A DNA stretch of 64,000 bases from Clostridia bacterium (GTDB taxonomy: Bacteria > Bacillota > Clostridia > Christensenellales > Aristaeellaceae), in the NCBI GenBank assembly GCA_017541105.1, contig JAFXZS010000016.1, positions 186,001 to 250,000 on the forward strand, in the 5' to 3' direction. Below are positions 1 through 7,889 of the stretch, in pieces. Made by a program: the position numbers and the translations under genes. Positions within the stretch are counted from its first letter, which is position 1; each line of letters opens with the position of its first letter. A model generated the notes under the pieces. The model worked only from the letters and a program-made list of their open reading frames with translations. It was not told the DNA's origin and did no database searches.

Positions 1-721
1 AGGGAGTCAGTTCGTCGCCCTGGCCGGAAGGATTATCCGCCATGGCATCCTGGATTTCTTCGTCAGTCAGCGGGAAATCATCGCATTTACCGAGCTGGTT
101 CTGTTCCAGATCATTCGCATCCATCAGGACCACGGGGATACCGGTGGCTTTTTCAAGATTGTTGCAGAGCTCCACGGGGTTGGGCGGATTGATCAGGGCC
201 ATCTGCTTGTAACGGTCAAAGGAGGAACGGAAATAGAATCCGTCAATTCCGCCAACGCCTTTGCCGCAAATCTTATAAAACAGGCCGTGCACGCCGAAAG
301 GCCGTGTCACCGCGCTGACGAAAGCAGCCAGCAACACACGGGGCAGGCCGCACATATCGATAACCAGCTGCAATTTATAGGGTTCATGCATTCCGACCCC
401 GGTAGTGTTGATGCCTGCGAAACGCCAGAGGAAGTTTGCCCAGAAACCGGGTTTGACCTCGTCCCTCGTCTTCACATTGCGGGTACACATTGCCATGACC
501 TTCGCGCCGAAGGAGAGGACATCCCCTTCCTGCCGGAGCGGAAGAACATATTTGCGGACAAGTTCCGCCTGATCTTCCCCAACTTCGACGAAATGGGTCT
601 GAATCGCAAAACGGGCATAAGAACGCCCGTTTTTACCCGTAACAATTCCACGGTCGAAATAAGTGATGCCGTTCTCCTCACGCCGCTGGGCTTCAAGATT
701 TCTGGATGGAATAATCCCCAC
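1..721 (-). CDS. Coenzyme F420-0:L-glutamate ligase-like protein (3'-truncated by window edge)
   Basis: Read on the minus strand, an open frame runs from a GTG at 721 off the window edge (about 240 residues visible). GGAGG lies at 730-734, eight bases before the GTG. Recognisable segments are GIIPSRNLEAQ near the start, THFVEVGED, VKPGFWANFLWRF, GVGMHEPYKLQLVID, KGVGGIDGFYFRS and a late DANDLEQNQLG. This pattern matches the clostridial family annotated as F420-0:gamma-glutamyl ligase, whose true members add glutamate to the lactyl phosphate cofactor precursor. Many Bacillota carrying this paralogue are not known to make F420, so the substrate is uncertain. The C-terminus is not visible. It is transcribed from a perfect consensus promoter and diverges from the glycosyltransferase at 879. 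Family call is by recalled motifs, not by search. Confidence 0.72.
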   Translation of the reverse strand, partial: MGIIPSRNLEAQRREENGITYFDRGIVTGKNGRSYARFAIQTHFVEVGEDQAELVRKYVLPLRQEGDVLSFGAKVMAMCTRNVKTRDEVKPGFWANFLWRFAGINTTGVGMHEPYKLQLVIDMCGLPRVLLAAFVSAVTRPFGVHGLFYKICGKGVGGIDGFYFRSSFDRYKQMALINPPNPVELCNNLEKATGIPVVLMDANDLEQNQLGKCDDFPLTDEEIQDAMADNPSGQGDELTP

Positions 722-750
722 AACAAACACCTCCGCAGATTGCTTAAAAT

Positions 751-779
751 ATTATATCTTCACAGGTGTTGTATGTCAA
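751..779 (-). promoter_or_regulatory. Perfect consensus sigma-A promoter for the F420-ligase-like gene
   Basis: On the minus strand, TTGACA (779-774), a 17-base spacer and TATAAT (756-751) match the sigma-A consensus at all twelve positions. Predicted transcription starts near 744, leaving a short leader of about 23 bases that contains GGAGG before the GTG start at 721. No operator-like palindrome is obvious around it, so expression could be strong and constitutive. Confidence 0.85.
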
Positions 780-801
780 CGGCTGAAACTTTCAATATAT
801 A

Positions 802-830
802 TTGTGTTTCCTGTGGTTGTTTGATAAAAT
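802..830 (+). promoter_or_regulatory. Possible promoter for the GT2-GtrA gene
   Basis: TTGTGT (802-807), 17 bases, then TAAAAT (825-830) lie about 50 bases before the start at 879. The -10 is good and the -35 keeps only the TTG, so this is a moderate candidate. It would make the pair divergent with the F420-ligase-like gene, with the two transcripts starting roughly 90 bases apart. Confidence 0.4.
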
Positions 831-878
831 AAAGTGTTCGATCCGGAATGATTCCGGGTCAGAAGGAGCGTAAGCCAG

Positions 879-1994
879 ATGGCAGAGATGCAATCCATGA
901 TTCAGAACACGGTCGTACTGATTCCGTCCCTGGAACCGGACCATCGGTTTTCGGCGTATCTTCAGGAGCTTTCCTCCGTCGGTTTCGGCCAGATCGTTGT
1001 CGTGGATGATGGCAGCGGTGACGGATACCGGCATATTTTCAGCGAAGCGGAAGAGATTGACCGTGTGACGGTCATTCATCATGAAGTCAACCGGGGAAAG
1101 GGCGCCGCACTGAAGACAGGGTACAGGTATATTCTTGACCATCTTCCGGAAATAACGGGAATCATCACAGCAGATTCGGACGGACAACATACGGTCGACG
1201 ACTGTGTGCTGATGGCGGAAAAGCTTGCGGAAGGGAAAAAAGCGCTGTATCTCGGCAGCAGGGATTTCAGCCTGCCGGATATACCGCCAAAGTCAAGAAC
1301 CGGAAACAGGATCACCTCCATCGTATTTATGCTTCTGTACGGCGTATGGCTTCAGGATACACAAACAGGGCTCCGGGCTTTCCGCAGGGAGGATCTCGAC
1401 TTCATGATCCGGGTGGGCGGAGAAAGATTTGAATATGAGATGAAAGTCCTGATCGCCTGCGCGGTGCAGCGGATTCCCATGATAGCCATTCCGATCAAAA
1501 CGGTCTATGAGAACGGAAATGACGGGACCCATTTTCACCCCATCCGGGACAGCTACAGGATTTATAAGGTCATTCTTGGGGGATTCTTCAAATTTATGTT
1601 TTCCTCGCTGATCTGTTTCGCCGCGGATCAGATCCTTTTCAACGTCCTGCGAAGCTGGCTTTTTCCGATGCTGGGCCTGAAGGTGAACAACACGATTTCT
1701 CTCGGGTTCATGGCGGACAACACGTCCCTGGCAAATTATACCGCAAGGCTTTTCAGCGCAATTCTGAACTTTCGGCTGAACAAAGATCTGGTGTTTAAAG
1801 TCAAGGCGAAAAAAGGGACCGCCTGGCGTTACGCGGTCACGGCAGCCGCTATTCTCCTGATGTCAACGCTGTGCATCAAATTCGCGGGCCTGATCGGCAT
1901 TTCTCCCTGGATTGCGAAGATCCTGGCGGATACACTCCTGTATTTCGCGAGCTACCGGATTCAGCAGAACTGGGTTTTCAAGGAGGAAATCTGA
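879..1994 (+). CDS. Bifunctional GT2 glycosyltransferase / GtrA-family membrane protein
   Basis: Of 371 residues, the first ~220 form a family-2 glycosyltransferase of the dolichyl-phosphate-sugar synthase type: VVVDDGSGDG near residue 40 (nucleotide-sugar binding), RGKGAALKTG near 71 and the DXD-like ADSDGQH near 98. From about residue 230 a hydrophobic GtrA-like region with about four membrane segments follows (FFKFMFSSLICFAADQILF onward). Such fusions are expected to charge polyprenyl phosphate with a sugar on the cytoplasmic face and help move the lipid-linked sugar across the membrane. The lipid-linked product could feed GT-C enzymes such as the one at 58271; that link is inference. AAGGAG lies about ten bases before the ATG. 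Its TGA (1992-1994) is followed after one base by the ATG of the next gene. Confidence 0.87.
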   Translation: MAEMQSMIQNTVVLIPSLEPDHRFSAYLQELSSVGFGQIVVVDDGSGDGYRHIFSEAEEIDRVTVIHHEVNRGKGAALKTGYRYILDHLPEITGIITADSDGQHTVDDCVLMAEKLAEGKKALYLGSRDFSLPDIPPKSRTGNRITSIVFMLLYGVWLQDTQTGLRAFRREDLDFMIRVGGERFEYEMKVLIACAVQRIPMIAIPIKTVYENGNDGTHFHPIRDSYRIYKVILGGFFKFMFSSLICFAADQILFNVLRSWLFPMLGLKVNNTISLGFMADNTSLANYTARLFSAILNFRLNKDLVFKVKAKKGTAWRYAVTAAAILLMSTLCIKFAGLIGISPWIAKILADTLLYFASYRIQQNWVFKEEI

Positions 1995-1995
1995 G

Positions 1996-2712
1996 ATGGA
2001 CGCGGTGGGAACGTGGATCGGCGCCGGTATCAGCGTGCTGGTTTTTCTAATGTTTGCGGTCCTGAAATGGATCGATTCGAGAAAAGCGCAGGAAGGTCCG
2101 CTGTCCACGGGCGCCAGGATGAATGCCGCAGGATTCGGCCTGCTGCCGGGGATCGCCGTGTGGAAGATCTTTGAACAGGAAACCAGGCTTGCTTTCGGAA
2201 CGGACATCATGAAACCGCTGCCGGAGATCCCGTTTCTGACAGCGGAAGGGAAATATGCGCCCTGCAGGATTGAGCTGGCCGCGGCGCTGATTGTGTTTCT
2301 GCTTTTGGTTCTGTGGATGATTCTCCGGAAAAATGATATCCCCGGGAATGGGGATGTTCTTCTTACCGTATTATGTGCATGGGGAGGAGTACGAACCCTG
2401 ACGGAAACCTTCCGGGCCGATCCTTTGGGAATGATCGGCAGTGTAGACATCGTCCAGATTGCGGCCTTTCTGCTGACGATGATCCCGCTGGCTGTATGGA
2501 GCGTAAGAAGAGAACGGACACAGAAAGGATATCTGATGGCCGTGCTGGAATGGATGGCGGTGGCAGGATGCGGAACCGTCATGATCATGATCCGCGCAGG
2601 GGTCCTTTCCGCAGGCAGCGAGCCGGGAGATTTTGCCGTTTTGATCGGATGCGCGCTTCTGAGCGTTCTTCTGGTGCTGCTGGCCGGAAAGGACAGCAGG
2701 GTCAGATCATAG
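1996..2712 (+). CDS. Small polytopic membrane protein with Lgt-like C-terminal signature
   Basis: 238 residues, starting at ATG 1996 with AAGGAGG just upstream inside the end of the preceding gene; an in-frame extension to 1912 lies within that gene and is rejected. Hydrophobic segments occur near residues 7-25, 92-112, 150-170, 190-205 and 215-233. The stretch GGVRTLTETFRADPLGMIG followed by a VDIVQ segment resembles the late Lgt signature (G..E..R.D, then Q in the next helix). The central Lgt motifs (GG.S.HGG and GR.GN) are not recognisable, so phosphatidylglycerol:prolipoprotein transferase activity is doubtful. It probably shares a transcript with the GT2-GtrA gene and ends with a six-base overlap on the convergent acetyltransferase. 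A second Lgt-like protein lies at 4909. Function unknown. Confidence 0.65.
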   Translation: MDAVGTWIGAGISVLVFLMFAVLKWIDSRKAQEGPLSTGARMNAAGFGLLPGIAVWKIFEQETRLAFGTDIMKPLPEIPFLTAEGKYAPCRIELAAALIVFLLLVLWMILRKNDIPGNGDVLLTVLCAWGGVRTLTETFRADPLGMIGSVDIVQIAAFLLTMIPLAVWSVRRERTQKGYLMAVLEWMAVAGCGTVMIMIRAGVLSAGSEPGDFAVLIGCALLSVLLVLLAGKDSRVRS

Positions 2713-3171
2713 AATCCCCTTACGGTTGGGGCAATCCGCCTTTGCGCAGTTTGCGCAGGAATCCAGAGAAATGCTGTCTCCCGTGAGCAGCATTTCCACC
2801 AGGCCGTTTTCCGGCGTACTCTCCGGAACGAAGCCGAGGCGGGCAAAAAATCCGGATACGGATTCCGGACAACAAAGGCGAACTTCCTTCGCCGCGTGCG
2901 ACTGGGCTTTGAACAGCAGAAGGCGAAGGGTCAGATCCCCGAGGCGGCGGCCGCGGAAGTCCGGTTTTACGCCGATATCCCCAAGACGGAACGCTCCGTC
3001 TTCCCACCAGATCCGGCCGGAGGCAGCGGGATGGCCGTCTTCATAAATGAGGGCATTCCAGCCCAGGAAGTCCTGACGCGCAGCATCGCGGGTTCCGAAA
3101 ATTTCGGCACGGAGAGGAAGGATTTCTTCCGAAAGGTTTTCTCCGGGGGCAAACCATTTTCCCTGAATCAT
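2707..3171 (-). CDS. GNAT-family N-acetyltransferase with C-terminal cysteine cluster
   Basis: 154 residues from ATG 3171, with GGGAG just upstream; the longer frame up to 3333 crosses the divergent DUF896 gene and lacks a supporting ribosome site. The core shows the GNAT fold: ALIYEDGHPAASGRIWW (strands 2-3), then DIGVKPDFRGRRLGDLTLR, the Q/RxxGxG/A acetyl-CoA loop in the form RGRRLGD, then VSGFFARLGFVPES. Acceptor substrate is unknown. The tail SCANCAKADCPNR has cysteines spaced C-x2-C-x4-C, unusual for small GNATs and possibly metal-binding. Its stop overlaps the stop of the convergent Lgt-like gene by six bases. Confidence 0.82.
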   Translation of the reverse strand: MIQGKWFAPGENLSEEILPLRAEIFGTRDAARQDFLGWNALIYEDGHPAASGRIWWEDGAFRLGDIGVKPDFRGRRLGDLTLRLLLFKAQSHAAKEVRLCCPESVSGFFARLGFVPESTPENGLVEMLLTGDSISLDSCANCAKADCPNRKGIL

Positions 3172-3223
3172 AGCATTCTCCCATAACAGTCGGTACGGAT
3201 GGACAGAAAGAAGGTGAACAACC

Positions 3224-3439
3224 TTGGAAGCAAGTAAAATCAAACGGATCAACGAGCTGGCCAGAAAAAAGAAGGATGTCGGGCTGACAGAGGAAGAACA
3301 GGCGGAACAGGACATCCTTCGGAAGGAATACATTGCAGGCTACAGGGAAAACCTGAAGATTATGCTGGACGGCATCATCGTACAGGAAAAAGACGGCAGC
3401 AGGCATCCCCTCCGGAAAGAGGACGGTCCGCCCGCTTAA
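3224..3439 (+). CDS. DUF896 (YnzC-like) small protein
   Basis: 71 residues beginning with TTG at 3224; AAGGTG at 3211-3216 is seven bases upstream. The sequence KIKRINELARKKK followed by LTEEEQAEQ and RKEYIAGYRENLK is the diagnostic two-helix DUF896 pattern, known from Bacillus YnzC and its relatives. These are small cytoplasmic proteins of unknown biochemical role, widespread in Bacillota. No membrane segment is present. It starts 52 bases from the divergent GNAT gene; no clear promoter is visible in that gap. Confidence 0.88.
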   Translation: MEASKIKRINELARKKKDVGLTEEEQAEQDILRKEYIAGYRENLKIMLDGIIVQEKDGSRHPLRKEDGPPA

Positions 3440-3468
3440 TGATAGGATGAAAACACCGGAAAGTCAAC

Positions 3469-3497
3469 TTGCCAAATACCCCCTGATTGTTTATAAT
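3469..3497 (+). promoter_or_regulatory. Sigma-A promoter for the DUF1292 gene and likely the downstream envelope cluster
   Basis: TTGCCA (3469-3474), a 17-base spacer and TATAAT (3492-3497). Predicted initiation near 3504 means the upstream ATG at 3487 would not be transcribed, which supports ATG 3529 as the DUF1292 start. The following genes to 8488 are close together with no visible terminator, so this may drive all of them. Confidence 0.8.
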
Positions 3498-3528
3498 TCC
3501 CATGAAAAAAGTGAAAGAGGTGGAGAGC

Positions 3529-3843
3529 ATGGATGAAATGGAAATGAACGGCCTGGAAGGAATGGAACCGGATACGATTGTTTTTGAGGATGAGGACGGC
3601 AACGAATACGAGTTTACCGTCAGGGATTACTTCTTCTATAACGGGGATGAATACGCGCTGCTGACGGAAGTCGGCCAGGAATCGGACGAAAACGGCGAGG
3701 AATGCATCGTCTGCAAAGTGGAAACAACCGAAAACGAAGACGGCGAGGAAGATGAGGAATTTATCCTTGTGGAAGACGAAACCCTGGCAGGGAAGCTGAT
3801 TGAGATCGCGAATACCCGTCTTGAAAATGACGAAGAAGAATAA
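3529..3843 (+). CDS. DUF1292 domain acidic protein
   Basis: 104 residues, very rich in Asp and Glu. The core reads TIVFEDEDGNEYEFTV, then YALLTEV and CIVCKVE, with the late segment EEFILVEDETLAGKLIEI; this is the DUF1292 (YrzB-like) pattern, a small cytoplasmic family of unknown function common in Bacillota, where it often sits near yrrK/yrzL-type housekeeping genes. The start at 3529 is chosen because AGAGGTGGAG lies directly upstream and the promoter at 3469-3497 would initiate after the alternative ATG at 3487. The acidic C-terminus (ENDEEE) is followed 15 bases later by the next gene. Confidence 0.85.
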   Translation: MDEMEMNGLEGMEPDTIVFEDEDGNEYEFTVRDYFFYNGDEYALLTEVGQESDENGEECIVCKVETTENEDGEEDEEFILVEDETLAGKLIEIANTRLENDEEE

Positions 3844-3858
3844 GGGAGAGGCCTTAAA

Positions 3859-4890
3859 ATGAAAATGCCTGTTCGGATTGCCCTGGTCGTATTGTGCGCT
3901 GCGCTCATCGCCATCATCCCGATCCTGGTTTCATCTCCCGTGATGCTGCCTGAAGTACAGGATGAGATCCTTTTTGCCGATGATGAAGAGGAGGAAGCCG
4001 GCTGGTTTCTGATTCCCCATGCCTGCGCAGAAGGAGCAGTCGAAGTGGAAAGCATTCCGGAAGGAGACGGACTGATGCCACCTCCGGCCGAATGGGAGCT
4101 GCCGATGAATGATTTTACGGCGCCGCCCAAAGCGGATTCCTCCCGGTTTACATCCAACAGTTATGAGGATGAAACTCTGCGCGTGACCCTGGAGGAGATT
4201 GAAGAGGAACAGGTACGCTGGGTAATTGCCCGGATTGAGCTGAGCAGTCCGTGCCAGCTTCGGACAGCGTATGCGAAGCCGGCGGCATTGGTGAGCAATA
4301 TGGCCGCAAAAAACAATGCTGTCATCGCAATCAGCGGAGATTACATGGATAACAATCCCAAAAAAACTTCCTATGAAGTACGGATGGGAAAAGAATACCG
4401 GAGAAAAAGCAACCGGTTAAAGGATATGCTTGTAATCGACGATCAGGGGGATTTTCATCTTTATCGGAATTCAGAGGGGCTGTTTGAAAAAAAGGGGAAC
4501 AAAGTAATATTCGACGGTACCATTGTGAACGCGTTTACATTCGGACCGGCCCTGGTGATTGACGGCGCTGTTCAGAGTATGGGCGATCGGGAATACGGCT
4601 ATAATCCGGATGGCCGCGAACCGAGGGCAGCCATCGGACAGACCGGAAAACTCAGCTATGTCTTCGTACTTGCCTCCGCATCGGACCGCAACGGAAAAAC
4701 CGGTGTAAACCATCAGGAACTCGCAAACAAGATGGGGGAAATCGGATGCCTGCAGGCTTTTAATCTTGACGGTGGCGGAACAGCTGAGATCGTTTTCAAC
4801 GGCGAAATCTACAGAGCTTCTCCGGGCGAGAAGGAAAGAGCGCAAAGCGACATGATCTATGTCGGGACGCTGGTACCGGAAGGGAAGTAA
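3859..4890 (+). CDS. Exported phosphodiester glycosidase (NAGPA domain) protein
   Basis: 343 residues. A single hydrophobic segment (about residues 5-25) acts as signal or anchor, followed by an acidic, low-complexity linker. The C-terminal two thirds is the NAGPA fold: NAVIAISGDYMDN near 152, FGPALVIDG near 232, EPRAAIGQ near 254, then the strongly conserved QAFNLDGGGTAEIVFNGE near 298 and a terminal SDMIYVG. The family includes the human uncovering enzyme removing GlcNAc from phosphodiesters and bacterial exopolysaccharide- or teichoic-acid-associated enzymes. It should act outside the membrane on a phosphodiester-linked sugar; the substrate is unknown. It is followed at 4909 by the Lgt-like gene, so a joint role in envelope polymer or lipid modification is a reasonable inference. 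Confidence 0.85.
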   Translation: MKMPVRIALVVLCAALIAIIPILVSSPVMLPEVQDEILFADDEEEEAGWFLIPHACAEGAVEVESIPEGDGLMPPPAEWELPMNDFTAPPKADSSRFTSNSYEDETLRVTLEEIEEEQVRWVIARIELSSPCQLRTAYAKPAALVSNMAAKNNAVIAISGDYMDNNPKKTSYEVRMGKEYRRKSNRLKDMLVIDDQGDFHLYRNSEGLFEKKGNKVIFDGTIVNAFTFGPALVIDGAVQSMGDREYGYNPDGREPRAAIGQTGKLSYVFVLASASDRNGKTGVNHQELANKMGEIGCLQAFNLDGGGTAEIVFNGEIYRASPGEKERAQSDMIYVGTLVPEGK

Positions 4891-4908
4891 CAAAAAGGAC
4901 TGAGATAC

Positions 4909-5859
4909 ATGACACTGTACGAAGAAGCTCCGCAGGCCGCGCTTTCAGGACTGAATGTCTATGCATACGGGCTGCATATTGCGATCGGATTTCTGGCCAT
5001 GACAGCCGCGGCCATCTGGATTGCGCATCAGAAAAAAATGAAAAAGGGGACGGCAACGCTGTTTTCCGTTCTGGCCATTGTGCTTGGAGGGATTGTTTCC
5101 CGTCTGTTTTTCTGTATCATGGATCAGAGCCTCGGAACCCCGGTGCCGTTTTCCGCATGGTTTCGGATTGACGGCGGCGGCTGGAGCATGACAGGACTGA
5201 TTGCGGGAGTTTTTCTTGCGGCGTGGCTTTCTGCCCGGATGACAGGACAAAACAGCATGGAACTGCTGGATATTTCCGCCTGTTCCCTTCCGCTGCTGAT
5301 CATCGCGGAACGGATGGGGGACCGGCTGATTGAGGATTTCAATACCAGCCGTCCGCTGGAGGACGGCTGGATCAGCAGGAGCTTTCTGGCAGTGCAGGGA
5401 GAATATGAAACATATCTGAGGACATATTATCTGGCCGCTGCCGCCGCGCTTGTGCTGTTTCTGATTCTGAATGTGATGAGCCTGCGGAAAAACAGGCGGA
5501 ACGGAGATCTGTGGATCGCTTTCCTGCTGATCTGCGGCGCGATGGGGGTTCTGCTGGAAAGCCTCCGCTATGATTATTTCCTGAGCATTACATTTGTACA
5601 TTTACAGCAGGTTGTCTTTGCCCTGATGATCCTCGCCGGCACGGTTTTTGCCGCTGTTTACGCAAAAGGACGGCCTTCCGCGCTGCGCTGGGCCGCACCG
5701 CTGAGCCTGATCGTCACGGTTGGTGCGGTCATCGGGATTGAATTCGCCATTGACCGCTCGGATATCAATAATCTTTTGCTGTATGCCGCGATGATTTTAG
5801 TGATTCTGATTCCCGTTGTGCTGGGATTGATTCTGCTGCAAAGGAAGGAACTCGATTGA
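4909..5859 (+). CDS. Lgt-like polytopic membrane protein with altered catalytic motifs
   Basis: 316 residues with at least seven membrane segments. The Lgt layout is visible: an opening helix YAYGLHIAIGFLAM, GGGWSMTGLIAGVFLAAWL near 88, ISACSLPLLIIAERMGDRL near 123 and a late LLESLRYDYF near 214 followed by VHLQQVVFALMI. In genuine prolipoprotein diacylglyceryl transferase the first glycine-rich motif contains an essential His and the GR.GNF motif an essential Arg and Asn. Here the His is replaced (WSMTG) and RMGDR keeps Arg but not Asn. The fold is likely Lgt, but the usual reaction is doubtful; a diverged lipid or acyl-glycerol transfer role is possible. Its last codon overlaps the TTG start of the next gene by four bases (TTGA), implying translational coupling. 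Confidence 0.72.
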   Translation: MTLYEEAPQAALSGLNVYAYGLHIAIGFLAMTAAAIWIAHQKKMKKGTATLFSVLAIVLGGIVSRLFFCIMDQSLGTPVPFSAWFRIDGGGWSMTGLIAGVFLAAWLSARMTGQNSMELLDISACSLPLLIIAERMGDRLIEDFNTSRPLEDGWISRSFLAVQGEYETYLRTYYLAAAAALVLFLILNVMSLRKNRRNGDLWIAFLLICGAMGVLLESLRYDYFLSITFVHLQQVVFALMILAGTVFAAVYAKGRPSALRWAAPLSLIVTVGAVIGIEFAIDRSDINNLLLYAAMILVILIPVVLGLILLQRKELD

Positions 5860-7889
5860 CCGCCCGAAACGCACGGAGAATGCCGCTGTCTGCCGCGATG
5901 ACGCAGCTGTACGGGTATATTTACTGCATGATTCTTTCAAACATGCTGACTGATATGCCGCTGTACGGGGGCGTTTTGTATTTGTGCGGGCGGGCCGTGA
6001 TTATTTTTTCCGGAATTATCGGCAGGGACAGAAGATTCCTTCCCGCATATGTGAAAAGATGGATGCTTCTGATCCTTGTGATTCTTCTCGGACTCGGTTT
6101 TTTACTGGCAGGGCTGTTTCCTTTCGGGATCTACAGCGAAAAAATCTGGATTCTTTTTGCCGCTGTCGCCCTGTGCCTGTGTGCCGAAGGCAATACAGAC
6201 CGGCTGAGCCGCCTGATCCGTCCGGATGAACGGATTTCTCTCCGGCTGAAAGCCGTCAGTATCCTGATCCAGATCCTTCTTCTCTCCGCAATGAGCATTA
6301 TCCTGATACTGCATTTCGGCTGGGCAAACGGCGGCCCGATGGCATGCGCGTTTCTGCTGCTGTCGGCAAACAGGCTGTATATGACCTTCCGGACCCGGGA
6401 GGAATTGGATATCCGGGATTCGGAGCATCTGGAGGAATCTGATTTCCGAAAAGCTCATGCCTATCATTCCGTCGAATGGGTCAGTCTTCTGCTTGTTATG
6501 GCAGTCGAGTTAACGGTAACTTCCATCTATGCCCTTCTTGCAACAAACCGTGAATGGCTGCTTCCCGCGATGGCGGTTGCTGTTTTGTGCACTTTTCTCC
6601 CGGCGGAAGCAGGATTCCGCCTCCTCCGGAAGACAGAAAAAACAGGAGCCAAGGATCCTACGTGGCTGCTGTGTGCCGGTTTGATTCTATGGCTCGGAGG
6701 AATTATTCTCTGCATCAGGATGCTGACTGCCGGCATCATCAGCTATCTCTGGATCTATGTGTGCCTTGTGATCTGTACGACAGGAGGCGCTTTGAGCCTT
6801 ATCGGGCTCGGAAGAATCGAACACCTGATGCCTGAAGCCGTGAGCGTGACGGGCAATGAGGTTCCCAGAGGATACTGGAAACTACGGATGACGAACTGGA
6901 ACCTGGCACGGCTGCTGGGGGATGTCATGGCCCTCCTGGCACTGGGTATTTTCTGCTTTGTAAACCGGAAGGGCCTTCCGCAGACAGCGGATGAGCTGGC
7001 TGCCAGGTTTCAGCCGGTAATGGCTGTACCGGTTATTCTCGTGATTCTCGGGGCATTGATCAGCGCGTTTCGTTTTCCGATCAGCAAGCGCTATATCGAA
7101 AAAATACGAAAACTGCTGAAGCTTCAGGAGTCAGGTTCCGCAAATCCTGTTCTCCGCAAACAGGTGGAATATGTGGTCAATGAACCGTATCGGCAGCCCT
7201 ATCTGTCCCGTTTTCTGATGTTCCTGTGCAGCCTGCATTTTCGCTGCAAACTGAAAAACACGGATCATATCATTACAGACGATGAAAACCCGATTGTATT
7301 CCTTTGCAACCATGGGGAGTTTTACGGCCCCATGGTCTGCTCGATCTATATTCCAGTCCCTATCCGTGCATGGACTGTTTCCTCCATGATGCATGACCAG
7401 CTTGCCGTGACAAAGTATGTGTATGACAACACGACAAGCAGGCAAAACTGGCCGATGTGGATGAGAAAAGCGGTAGCGCGGTTTTTGGGATGGCTGAGCG
7501 TCAATGTGATGAGTCAGCTTGAATCGATTCCCGTATACAGGGATTCACCGCTGAAACTGCGAGAAACTTTCCGCCTTTCGATCGAAGCGATGGAGGCGGG
7601 AGACAATCTGCTGATCTTTCCTGAGAATCCCGAGCATAAATATGAAACACAGGGAATCGGTGAATTATCCCCGGGATTTGTAATGCTTGCGGATGTATAC
7701 TGGAAAAGAAAAAAGAAGCGGATGAGAATGCTTCCGATGTACGCGGATAAAAGCAGGCGTACCATCACTTTTGGAGAAATCATCGTATACGATCCGGAGA
7801 ATAATCTGAAGGATGAACAAAACAGGATCCAGCAGGAAACCGTCCGGCAGATTCAGGAGCTGGCCGGCGGAAAGGAGAATCCCGCATGA
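5856..7889 (+). CDS. Multi-spanning membrane protein fused to a PlsC/LPLAT-like acyltransferase domain
   Basis: 677 residues from TTG 5856, preceded by AAAGGAAGG. Residues ~20-425 contain about eleven membrane segments of no family I can name. Residues ~450-677 resemble lysophospholipid acyltransferases: IVFLCNHGEFYGPMV near 485 stands for the NHx4D motif, with His kept and the Asp position changed to Gly (a Glu sits two residues after His); LLIFPENPE near 588 replaces FPEGTR. This suggests acyl transfer to a lipid or membrane-proximal acceptor on the cytoplasmic face, with the polytopic part perhaps acting as a partner channel or flippase. Upstream overlap TTGA and downstream overlap ATGA couple it to both neighbours, which argues for a shared function. 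Confidence 0.68.
   Translation: MTARNARRMPLSAAMTQLYGYIYCMILSNMLTDMPLYGGVLYLCGRAVIIFSGIIGRDRRFLPAYVKRWMLLILVILLGLGFLLAGLFPFGIYSEKIWILFAAVALCLCAEGNTDRLSRLIRPDERISLRLKAVSILIQILLLSAMSIILILHFGWANGGPMACAFLLLSANRLYMTFRTREELDIRDSEHLEESDFRKAHAYHSVEWVSLLLVMAVELTVTSIYALLATNREWLLPAMAVAVLCTFLPAEAGFRLLRKTEKTGAKDPTWLLCAGLILWLGGIILCIRMLTAGIISYLWIYVCLVICTTGGALSLIGLGRIEHLMPEAVSVTGNEVPRGYWKLRMTNWNLARLLGDVMALLALGIFCFVNRKGLPQTADELAARFQPVMAVPVILVILGALISAFRFPISKRYIEKIRKLLKLQESGSANPVLRKQVEYVVNEPYRQPYLSRFLMFLCSLHFRCKLKNTDHIITDDENPIVFLCNHGEFYGPMVCSIYIPVPIRAWTVSSMMHDQLAVTKYVYDNTTSRQNWPMWMRKAVARFLGWLSVNVMSQLESIPVYRDSPLKLRETFRLSIEAMEAGDNLLIFPENPEHKYETQGIGELSPGFVMLADVYWKRKKKRMRMLPMYADKSRRTITFGEIIVYDPENNLKDEQNRIQQETVRQIQELAGGKENPA

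Noticed and set aside
287..832. 181-codon open frame on the plus strand
   Set aside because: Antisense to the F420-ligase-like gene and its consensus promoter.
1863..2846. 327-codon open frame on the minus strand
   Set aside because: Antisense to the GT2-GtrA end and the Lgt-like gene, and overlaps the GNAT gene in another frame; Arg/Ser/Pro-rich with no domain.
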